Positions 1 to 6,265 of a stretch of 6,657 nt of DNA are shown here, in pieces. The number at the start of each line of letters is the position of its first letter. Position 1 is the stretch's first letter. The translations under genes and the position numbers were made by a program. The stretch is from contig CAZUAH010000702.1 in the NCBI GenBank assembly GCA_964617665.1, positions 1 through 6,657 of the forward strand. The letters run 5' to 3'. This DNA is from JADHUC01 sp964617665. Lineage in GTDB: Bacteria; Planctomycetota; Planctomycetia; Pirellulales; Pirellulaceae. The notes under the pieces were generated by a model. It ran no database searches and was not told the DNA's origin. It worked only from the letters and a program-made list of their open reading frames with translations.

Positions 1-493
1 ATGTTCTCATAAATTTAAATTTGGCAAATAGTCCGATCATAACTAAAAAGCTGAAAGCTATGATCACCTCTACTAAATGACCCATTATCCAACCTGTATA
101 AGGTAACATGTTGGCATAAGTTACCATCCCTGAAGATGAAGCTATATCATCGTAAGCATTGGCTAATTGAATTCCTACCACGAATACTGCGATAAGTAAT
201 ATAATAGATAATATGAAAAATATCGGGTGACTATCAACCACGAACACCGATACTATTACAAATACCATGAACAATATAAAAGCGAATAAAAACAAGTTAT
301 CCATTAAACTTGGATATCCACTATAACTCTCACCCACCATTTGTTTAACATCTTCGTCAAAAGTATCGTCTGCTTGAATGTCACTATTAAGTTCATCGAA
401 TATCATTAAACCAAACATGGAAGCGAGTGCCATGATTACCGCTACAACTAATACAGTGATACCATCAATTACCGCACTCCCTTTCTTATTCAT
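1..493 (-). CDS. Four-helix integral membrane protein, 3' end off the window
   Basis: This frame opens with ATG at 493-491 and stays open to the left edge (164 codons, no stop), so the C-terminus is missing. Four hydrophobic segments are visible: residues about 9-32, 67-86, 89-111 and 135-157. An acidic loop (ELNSDIQADDTFDEDV, 34-49) follows the first. Before the first helix stands MNKKG followed by SAVID. This resembles an archaeal class III (prepilin-type) signal: Lys-Lys-Gly, a possible cut after Gly, and an acidic residue at +5. The motif VVDSHPIFF (85-93) at the junction of helices 2 and 3 recalls a membrane-protein family that I associate with archaeal viral contigs; that is recollection, not a search result. 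The start overlaps the stop of the upstream gene as ATGA, and GGGGGAG lies three bases before it. It is the last visible gene of the structural operon and probably a minor virion membrane protein. The function is unknown. Confidence 0.8.
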   Translation of the reverse strand, partial: MNKKGSAVIDGITVLVVAVIMALASMFGLMIFDELNSDIQADDTFDEDVKQMVGESYSGYPSLMDNLFLFAFILFMVFVIVSVFVVDSHPIFFILSIILLIAVFVVGIQLANAYDDIASSSGMVTYANMLPYTGWIMGHLVEVIIAFSFLVMIGLFAKFKFMRT

Positions 494-675
494 ATTCTCC
501 CCCAAAATGTTTCATGTCGTTTCTTTTTAGTTGGTTTCTTCTGTACTATCTCCGTTTCAATAATGTCAATTAAAGATTTGTCAGGGTATTTGTCCGCTTT
601 AAGTTTGTACACATGATGGCGAAACGATGGCGGGACCCACATTTTAATTCTTCTTTCTTTTACACTTTGAACCAT
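490..675 (-). CDS. Small basic protein, ribbon-helix-helix-like pattern
   Basis: This is a 61-residue protein. The sequence RRIKMWVPPSF (8-18) followed by HHVYKLKADKYPDKSLIDII fits the strand, helix, turn, helix pattern of ribbon-helix-helix DNA-binding proteins: strand about 8-14, helices about 16-28 and 33-45. A basic tail (KKPTKKKRH, 46-54) follows. The match is of pattern only, since the family has little sequence conservation. The ATG at 675-673 lies 16 bp inside the 3' end of the LamG gene, and GAGGT sits nine bases upstream of it, which supports this start. The stop overlaps the next ATG. A DNA-binding protein placed between a spike gene and a membrane-protein gene would be unusual. 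The alternatives are a late-stage regulator translated with the structural genes, a genome-associated virion protein, or a small protein of another fold. Confidence 0.75.
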   Translation of the reverse strand: MVQSVKERRIKMWVPPSFRHHVYKLKADKYPDKSLIDIIETEIVQKKPTKKKRHETFWGRI

Positions 676-3602
676 TTTTTAAGTACCTCTGTCTTTTTTG
701 TCCAATGATAAAATAAATATATACTGAAATAAACCACAAATATTCTGAAAAACCATAAACCAACACGTAAAAAGTTATCCTTGACAGCGTTTACTCCGCT
801 GATAAGAGTTGTAGGTATCAAAACTAAAGTTATTAAACTGAAAAAGATTAATAATAGTTTAAGTAAAAAGTGTTCTTTATCAAGATTAAAAGCGAAATAT
901 AAAAATATGAACGTGACAAACGCTAAACCTAATATCATCGGTAACGTTAAATCTGTTTCTTCCAGTGTTAAGTTCCATGATACGCTTTGTGTATATTCAC
1001 CGTCAGAACATACTGCTTCTAATTCGTTCATCCCCGCATAAAAGTTACCAGAATTGAACACGTACGGTAATCCAGTGTAAACATATTCACCGTTTAAAGT
1101 CCAGTTACATACCACATCATTATCAGGATCATCTAGTTCAATATTAAACGTGTACGTGTTCGGGATGTTCATAGTAATATTTTGTTGTGATGGACTATAA
1201 TCAATTATACTAAAATTAGCATTACCAATAGTAATATTATCACTTTGTACAGTATCACCTTCAACATCTAAACTACCAATAGGAGTGGCAGTGAAATATA
1301 CCACCTCGTCTTTACTTGTGATATATGGTGGTAATGTAGAAACTGCTATGTCACCATCTTCTAATCCGTTAATAGTTTCGGTGTATATCTGAACATCATT
1401 TGCATACCATTTGAATACCATACTTAACCCCGTATCAGTATCATCTAAATTAAATGTAGCATTAGCATAAATATTATCTAAAGCAGTAACATCTACTGGA
1501 TAAATCGTTAAATCACTGGTAGATGGTTTAAGTGCTTTGAAACCAGTTATGGAATATGTATCTATGAGATCACTATACTCACTATCGGATGAAGAATAAC
1601 CAATATACGCTTTTACGTATTTTCCTTGTAAACTTCCTTCTTCAAAAGTGTAAAGTGATATAGAACTATTACTGAACTCTAAAGTTCCAAGTTCCCAATC
1701 ACTCCATGTGACATTATCTGTACTACTTTGTGCATATATTGTTTGAGTGATTTCTGGTGGGTTACAATATCCACCACACAGTTCCATATTATATACATAT
1801 CCTAAAGTTAAATTAAACCAAACTTGTTCTTCTATATCTGGATCATAATCGGAAGCATTATGCGTTTTGGTGATGTAATCACCCTCTAAAAAGAATTTTT
1901 TAGATGGGTTGTCATTATAAAGTTCGGTTATTTCGGTTTGTGTTAAAGCTCTGTCAAATATTTTTAATTCGTCAATCTTTCCGTTAAAAAATCTTGTTCC
2001 ACCATAATTTGCCTGTCCAATCATCAAGTCGGTATTAGTAGTAGTGATATTTGTACTAATTTCATAACTTGTACCTTGAATACCATCTACAAAAATGTCA
2101 ACATGTGTCCCATTATATCTCCCTACAAGATGATGAAAATCTGTTGTATCTGTGAAACCAATTTCAGCGTCTATTAAATAGTTGTTAATAAAAAAGTGTA
2201 GTTTGTTTGATAAAAAATAAAAACCATACCCATCATTCCAACTTCCAGTAGACACTTTCATAGATATTGCATCATAATCACTTAAACTATCTGCTTTTAT
2301 CCATGTTGAAAAAGTAATTTCATCTTCCATATCAAGAAGAACAGAATCAGTAATTGCAATATAATCATCTATACCATCAAACTCCATCGCTTTATCACCA
2401 TAAGCACTTTCATTAGTCCAGAACGCACCCATGTCTACATCAACATCCCCTACACTATCCTCTTGTATCTTTTCATATTCATCAAGTTTCCAAGTATGAG
2501 ATGGCATGTGTAAAGTTTCGTCACATGTGACAGAATTGTTCACATCTGCAATCTGTGAAGAATTTAATGGAGTGTTCCACATTTGTACACATTCCATATC
2601 TCCATTGTAAGCGTGTGTCAGAGATTGTGAACTAAACGACATATGATCATAAGAACTAGGTTTATATTCACCAATATTTACGCTACCAATCAGATCCCCA
2701 TCAACATAAAAGGTCACGTTATTATTATTTAATAAACTCATACAGTAATGTGTCCATTTATCTGTGGTATCTGAAATAAGCTCGATATTAACTGCATTAT
2801 CAGTAATATTAAAAATATATACTCTGTTGTACGCTGTTACAGAGTGCATAAAGTACCAACCACCACTACCACCCATGTTATATACTATTCTTTTATTAGT
2901 TGTGTCTGCTACTGGTTTGTGCCATGCACACCATGAAAAGTTAGAAGATGGGTTTAAACCGTCATTATTCAACATTAAATAATCATGATTATTACTCTTA
3001 TTAAAACTTAAACACCCATCATATTTACAATTATCTCCTTGTGCTGGTATTGATAAATCAATATCCAGTTCATAAGCTGAGTCATCAATTAGACCACCTG
3101 TTTCTATACCATCTTCAAAAGTTAAACTCATAGATACATCTGGTTCAAGTGATAAATCGTCACCATAAATGGAAGTTTGGTTAAATGTTCCTTCACTAAA
3201 ATCACTTTCAACCATTTCCCATATAGAAAAACCTTCTACTGAACATTCGTAGTTAGAAGCGAACTCGCCTTCACCTTGATATACTGCATAAGTATCTGGT
3301 TGCCACCACCCGTTCTTTGTCATGATAGGGTTAGTTAGATCTACGTCATAGAAAGTTATAGTGGCTGGAACGTTAAGTTCTGGGTATGAAGAAGTATCTA
3401 CCGAAATGTATGCGTTCTCTATCGTTACTGCACTTTCTAACGTGGTAAGGTTATGCTCGGATTCAATAGTGTCAATATAATCCACTTTACCATCATCTTC
3501 GTTTACTAACACGTCATATTCAGTAGCAGTAGCAGAGAAAATGGTAAAAACTAGCATAAGGATAAATATTAAGTTCCATTTTGTATTCTCTCTTAACTTC
3601 AT
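660..3602 (-). CDS. LamG-domain surface glycoprotein with C-terminal membrane anchor (candidate virion spike/adhesin)
   Basis: This is a 980-residue secreted protein. The N-terminal hydrophobic stretch (about 9-25, ending ATATEYD) looks like a signal peptide. Two LamG/concanavalin-like jelly rolls follow, at about 157-355 and 369-563. The second carries the usual landmarks: AMEFDGIDDYIAI, ITFSTWIKA, VDIFVDGIQG and GKIDELKIFDRALTQTEI. Residues 566-690 form a beta-rich stretch with a discoidin-like STDNVTWSDW segment. Two Ig/PKD-like domains occupy about 691-795 and 797-882. Three membrane helices close the protein (about 887-906, 913-935 and 945-966), with a basic tail that should lie inside. 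About 20 N-X-S/T sequons are spread over the ectodomain. LamG domains bind glycans, so host attachment is the natural inference. The start is fixed by AGAGGT six bases upstream and by ATGA overlap with the preceding gene. A cellular LamG surface protein is the alternative; the operon context argues for a virion protein. Confidence 0.9.
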   Translation of the reverse strand: MKLRENTKWNLIFILMLVFTIFSATATEYDVLVNEDDGKVDYIDTIESEHNLTTLESAVTIENAYISVDTSSYPELNVPATITFYDVDLTNPIMTKNGWWQPDTYAVYQGEGEFASNYECSVEGFSIWEMVESDFSEGTFNQTSIYGDDLSLEPDVSMSLTFEDGIETGGLIDDSAYELDIDLSIPAQGDNCKYDGCLSFNKSNNHDYLMLNNDGLNPSSNFSWCAWHKPVADTTNKRIVYNMGGSGGWYFMHSVTAYNRVYIFNITDNAVNIELISDTTDKWTHYCMSLLNNNNVTFYVDGDLIGSVNIGEYKPSSYDHMSFSSQSLTHAYNGDMECVQMWNTPLNSSQIADVNNSVTCDETLHMPSHTWKLDEYEKIQEDSVGDVDVDMGAFWTNESAYGDKAMEFDGIDDYIAITDSVLLDMEDEITFSTWIKADSLSDYDAISMKVSTGSWNDGYGFYFLSNKLHFFINNYLIDAEIGFTDTTDFHHLVGRYNGTHVDIFVDGIQGTSYEISTNITTTNTDLMIGQANYGGTRFFNGKIDELKIFDRALTQTEITELYNDNPSKKFFLEGDYITKTHNASDYDPDIEEQVWFNLTLGYVYNMELCGGYCNPPEITQTIYAQSSTDNVTWSDWELGTLEFSNSSISLYTFEEGSLQGKYVKAYIGYSSSDSEYSDLIDTYSITGFKALKPSTSDLTIYPVDVTALDNIYANATFNLDDTDTGLSMVFKWYANDVQIYTETINGLEDGDIAVSTLPPYITSKDEVVYFTATPIGSLDVEGDTVQSDNITIGNANFSIIDYSPSQQNITMNIPNTYTFNIELDDPDNDVVCNWTLNGEYVYTGLPYVFNSGNFYAGMNELEAVCSDGEYTQSVSWNLTLEETDLTLPMILGLAFVTFIFLYFAFNLDKEHFLLKLLLIFFSLITLVLIPTTLISGVNAVKDNFLRVGLWFFRIFVVYFSIYLFYHWTKKTEVLKKWFKV

Positions 3603-4126
3603 ATAGTAACCTCTTTTTGTTTACCTTGTGAAATTACTTCTCTTGAATGGAATTGTGCAGTTAATGATTCTCGTTCTTTATTATCTATGGTTCTGGTGAA
3701 GAAAGGTTTTAAACAACTCATAATATTATCAATTATCATCATCAGTTTTGTTTCATCTATCCCCCATCTGTAACAGTTCAGTACTATTGGGATTGTGATT
3801 TCTTTCCGTACTCCAGATATATAGTTATCAAATTCGTCTTTTTTGAAGTTACCTTGTACGGTATGGTTGTTTGCTCTAATGTTTACCATCGATAAAATTG
3901 CAGACACACCGATATCGTTTGCGTAAGGTTCGCCAACAATACGTTCTTCCTCGTACAGTTGTCCGTTTTCATCTCTAACAGTGAACACTCGTTTTGCTGT
4001 CAAGAAAGTTTCTATGTTTTGTAATAATGGGTTCACGTCAAGTTTAAGTTTAATAAAGGTTGGATCTTGTAAGTGTTGCACGTTGGTACTTTGAAATTGT
4101 TTATACATCTCTGGTTCATCTGACAT
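3599..4126 (-). CDS. Uncharacterised 175-residue protein, conserved-looking archaeal virus family
   Basis: This is a soluble protein with no signal peptide and no membrane segment. Visible landmarks are LDVNPLLQNIETFLTAKR (29-46), an acidic linker with ENGQLYEEER (53-62), NNHTVQGNF (86-94), LNCYRWGIDE (116-125) and an alpha-helical end with RTIDNKERES (145-154). The pattern of a start-proximal PLL..IE.FL motif, a central TVQGN motif and a late DNKERE motif recalls a hypothetical family that I associate with archaeal virus and provirus contigs. I know no function for it. The ATG lies one base after the stop of the repeat-protein gene, with GAGG eight bases upstream inside that gene's last codons. 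The 3' end overlaps the LamG gene by four bases. Co-translation with structural genes suggests a minor virion or assembly protein. Confidence 0.85.
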   Translation of the reverse strand: MSDEPEMYKQFQSTNVQHLQDPTFIKLKLDVNPLLQNIETFLTAKRVFTVRDENGQLYEEERIVGEPYANDIGVSAILSMVNIRANNHTVQGNFKKDEFDNYISGVRKEITIPIVLNCYRWGIDETKLMMIIDNIMSCLKPFFTRTIDNKERESLTAQFHSREVISQGKQKEVTI

Positions 4127-4127
4127 T

Positions 4128-5658
4128 TTATAATCCTCTTTGTTCTAGTCCTGAAAATAGTCCTTTCTTACTAGCTTTCTGTTTAATACCACCGACTGTG
4201 GCGTGTAAGGTTGGAGAATACATTTTTTTCTGTTTAGAAGGTTTTTTCTTTTTCTTTTTACTAGGTGCTTTTAATTTTGCATTTGGCTTACTTACGTAAC
4301 TTGGCTTACTTACATAACTAGGCTTACTTACGTAACTTGGCTTACTTACATAACTAGGCTTACTTACATAACTTGGCTTACTTACATAACTAGGTTTACT
4401 TACATAACTAGGTTTACTTACATAACTAGGTTTACTTACATAACTAGGTTNNNNNNNNNNNNNNNNNNNNNNNNNNNNNNNNNNNNNNNNNNNNNNNNNN
4501 NNNNNNNNNNNNNNNNNNNNNNNNNNNNNNNNNNNNNNNNNNNNNNNNNNTACTTACATAACTTGGCTNNNNNNNNNNNNNNNNNNNNNNNNNNNNNNNN
4601 NNNNNNNNNNNNNNNNNNNNNNNNNNNNNNNNNNNNNNNNNNNNNNNNNNNNNNNNNNNNNNNNNNNNATACTGAATACCTTTTGTACCTACATAAGTGG
4701 TAGCGAGTACTGGTGCGGTAAAACTCATTACAGTAGGGATTCTTCTTGTAGCGACAGCAGTGCCAACCCCTATCATAAAACTTCCAACAGCACTCAAAGG
4801 TTTCTCTCTGAAGTAAGAATAATAACCTCTTGCCACTTCTTTCGGTTGGTATATGGTTTCACGACCAAACTGTTCTCTACGTTCTACGAATGGTTTATAT
4901 TTGAGTTCGTAAGTTTCTGGTGTCATGAACTTTTTTAAAACTGGTAAGTCATAAGGTGTGTATCTTTTAGTAGTATCTTTTTCAGTTTGTTTCCATTCTG
5001 GTAACATTTCAGTAGTAGATCTAATTTTTTCAGCTATCGGTTCACCATACTTTTTAACATAATGTTTAGTAGTTGTTAATGGTGCGGGTTTGACCATACC
5101 ACCACCACCGAAAGGTACTGGTATCATATCTTTTTGGTGTGTTCGTTTATATGCTGGTAAAGATTTATCTTCATAGAATTTCTGTGCTTCTCGTTCTTCC
5201 CTTGCTTGTCTTTCGTAATAATCAATAGTAGCTAATGTGGATTTAGTACCACTTCGGGATTCTTGATAACCTTTTGCAGTGGTTATATCTGGTGCGAACC
5301 GATAACTCACAGCAACTCTGGTTTCCGTCATTCCGTCACGTGGTGTTTGTGTTTGAGAAATTTTTGATGGTCGTAAGGTTATACCTTTAGAAGTTGTGGT
5401 TGGTTGAGTAGTTTGTGTTGGCGTACCATTGGAAGTGGTGGTGGTTTTACCTTCTGGTGTAGTTGTTATTGTTACAGTTTTACCACCAGATTTGTAAACA
5501 GATTTAGCAGATTTACCAGTTTTTTTAGCATAAGAAGCTCTGGCTTTAGTAGCTTTTGCAGATTTGGCATAAGAAGCTCTAGCTTTAGCACTTGCTTTAG
5601 CTCTGGCTTTAGCACCAGCACTCCCCCTACCTTGTCCTGCATAAGTTCTTCCAACCAT
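4128..5658 (-). CDS. Basic repeat protein with (PSYVSK)n array, interrupted by two assembly gaps (candidate virion protein)
   Basis: This is one gene broken only by unknown bases. From ATG 5658-5656 the product has, in order: an Ala/Lys/Arg-rich stretch (about 6-56, with RASYAK twice) resembling histone-H1-like tails; a Thr-rich linker (60-91); a charged middle region; and two weakly hydrophobic segments (about 288-304 and 307-324, after REKPLSAVG). The first gap then intervenes, followed by a PSYVSK array and the tail KPNAKLKAPSKKKKKK to GLFSGLEQRGL, with stop TAA at 4130-4128. True length is unknown. A TTG at 5670-5668 could add four residues, but it directly follows an in-frame stop. No Shine-Dalgarno site is evident before either start. 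The gene is first in the minus-strand operon, and a BRE/TATA box lies about 50 bp upstream. The basic N-terminus suggests nucleic-acid binding inside a virion and the hydrophobic pair suggests membrane contact; both are inference. Confidence 0.85.
4285..4568 (-). repeat. Tandem 18-bp array encoding PSYVSK, partly hidden by a gap
   Basis: Nine complete 18-bp units run head to tail from 4285 to 4446. The start of a tenth unit (4447-4450) runs into the gap, and one further unit's worth of sequence appears at 4551-4568 as an island between the two N blocks. Every unit encodes Pro-Ser-Tyr-Val-Ser-Lys. All differences between units are silent: CCA or CCT, TAC or TAT, AAG or AAA. Near the C-terminal end, variants alternate in a 36-bp pattern. 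Three consecutive units at 4393-4446 are identical, which suggests recent duplication. Confidence 0.95.
4451..4550. other. Assembly gap of 100 N inside the repeat array
   Basis: Exactly 100 N. The array is at unit position 4 before the gap and at position 5 after it. A perfect array would therefore need a true gap that is a multiple of 18 bp, which 100 is not. The filler length is arbitrary and by itself creates the apparent frame break. Confidence 0.97.
4569..4668. other. Second assembly gap of 100 N
   Basis: Exactly 100 N, between a single repeat unit (4551-4568) and the unique coding sequence that ends in KGIQY. The N-terminal border of the PSYVSK array must lie in here, so both the number of units and any intervening unique residues are unknown. 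Confidence 0.97.
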
Positions 5659-5703
5659 ATATACTACCAACTAGACGAGGGTTATATTCTCAATATTTCA
5701 TAT

Positions 5704-5720
5704 CTATATATATGTTTCGT
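5704..5720 (-). promoter_or_regulatory. BRE/TATA promoter of the minus-strand structural operon
   Basis: On the minus strand ACGAAACATATATATAG reads as an archaeal TFB-recognition element (purine/A-rich) followed by a TATA box. Usual archaeal spacing would put the transcript start near 5684, which leaves a leader of about 26 bases before ATG 5658. No other promoter is needed for the overlapping genes downstream. Confidence 0.55.
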
Positions 5721-5769
5721 TTTCGGGGTATATGCACCCACATACATATATATTAGTTTTACATCTGAT

Positions 5770-5817
5770 TAAATATCCTTATATAATTATAAGGGTGTAG
5801 TAAAAAAAAGACGAGGT
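5770..5817 (+). promoter_or_regulatory. Promoter and ribosome binding site of the candidate capsid gene
   Basis: A TATA box (TTATATAAT, 5779-5787) follows an A/T-rich BRE-like stretch (TAAATATCC). Expected initiation is near 5808. GAGGT at 5813-5817 is a good Shine-Dalgarno match, eight bases before ATG 5826, so the leader is short and efficient-looking. This promoter is divergent from that of the minus-strand operon. Confidence 0.6.
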
Positions 5818-5825
5818 ATTTTACA

Positions 5826-6092
5826 ATGAAAACTGTAAAATTCAACTTGTCCGATTTACTGGGTATTGGTATGACACTTGTTGTATTGGGGATTGGTCTT
5901 GCATATGGTTTGCAAGTAATGTCTGATGTTCAACAAGATATGGCACCAGACAGTACAGAGTTTAACGCAACTGCTACTGCTATTGACGGTGTCGCAACCA
6001 TCCCAGAGAAGTTACCTACTATTGCAACAGTGATTGTGGCTAGTGTAATTATCGGAATTTTGATCACATATTTGTGGGCTAAGTTCAGATAA
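5826..6092 (+). CDS. Candidate spindle-virus-type major capsid protein (two hydrophobic helices)
   Basis: This is an 88-residue protein with a short basic N-terminus (MKTVKFNL), a first hydrophobic helix (about 9-31, with LVVLGIGLAYGLQVM), a polar middle (32-63, containing FNATATAIDGVATIPEKLP), a second hydrophobic helix (about 64-83) and a basic end (WAKFR). There is no cysteine. Size, the helical hairpin of two Gly/Ala/Val/Ile-rich segments and the NATATAIDG-type linker resemble major capsid proteins of spindle-shaped archaeal viruses, such as fusellovirus VP1, His1 VP21 and the thaumarchaeal spindle viruses. Those are small membrane-like proteins lining a lipid-containing virion. A strong promoter, a good ribosome binding site and its own terminator fit a highly expressed product. 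Alternatives are a holin-like or other small membrane protein; sequence similarity in this class is weak, so the name remains provisional. Confidence 0.8.
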   Translation: MKTVKFNLSDLLGIGMTLVVLGIGLAYGLQVMSDVQQDMAPDSTEFNATATAIDGVATIPEKLPTIATVIVASVIIGILITYLWAKFR

Positions 6093-6106
6093 ACTTCTTA
6101 GGAAGT
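6093..6106 (+). other. Short stem-loop directly after the capsid gene stop
   Basis: ACTTC and GAAGT pair around a TTAG loop, starting at the first base after the stop codon. It has no T-tract of its own. It may protect the 3' end of an abundant message or be incidental. Confidence 0.35.
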
Positions 6107-6124
6107 GAATCGGATTAACAACCA

Positions 6125-6160
6125 GCACAGGGGTATATCTGTGCATTTTTTTTCTTTTTT
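6125..6160 (+). terminator. Stem-loop and U-tract terminator of the candidate capsid gene
   Basis: GCACAG (6125-6130) pairs perfectly with CTGTGC (6139-6144) around an eight-base loop. It is followed by a run of eight T, one C and six T (6146-6160). Archaeal termination depends mainly on the U-tract, which is strong here. It lies about 30 bp after the stop codon. Confidence 0.7.
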
Positions 6161-6186
6161 ATTACTTTATTTCTTTTAAAATCAAA

Positions 6187-6215
6187 AAAATATATAGTTT
6201 AAATTATATAATAAA
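6187..6215 (+). promoter_or_regulatory. AT-rich promoter-like stretch upstream of the inverted repeat
   Basis: The stretch has overlapping TATA-like elements (AATATATAG and TTAAATTATATAATAAA). If used on the plus strand, transcription would begin around 6225-6240 and run into the 108-nt inverted repeat. The low complexity of the region makes chance TATA matches likely, so this is only a candidate. Confidence 0.3.
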
Positions 6216-6265
6216 TAAGTTTGGAAAGGAATAATTATTGAAAAAAAAGATGGTGAAATTGGATA

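Noticed and set aside
781..1041. 86-codon plus-strand frame
   Set aside because: It lies wholly antisense to the membrane-anchor and Ig-like part of the LamG gene, with no ribosome binding site and no recognisable protein.
2764..2982. 72-codon plus-strand frame
   Set aside because: Antisense to the first LamG domain; no signals and no family resemblance.
4060..4299. 79-codon plus-strand frame with a phenylalanine run
   Set aside because: Antisense to the lysine-rich C-terminus of the repeat protein; the Phe run is the complement of AAA/AAG lysine codons.
4285..4450. CRISPR array
   Set aside because: The 18-bp units are directly contiguous with no spacers and translate to a constant hexapeptide.
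5472..5654. 60-codon minus-strand frame rich in Leu and Lys
   Set aside because: Same-strand shadow of the low-complexity N-terminus of the repeat protein in another frame.
5659..5670. TTG start of the repeat protein
   Set aside because: It follows an in-frame TAG immediately and has no ribosome binding site; ATG 5658 fits the predicted promoter better, though the difference is only four residues.
5404..5772. 122-codon plus-strand frame rich in Ser and Phe
   Set aside because: Complement of the Ala/Lys/Ser-rich N-terminus of the repeat protein that then runs through the divergent promoter region.
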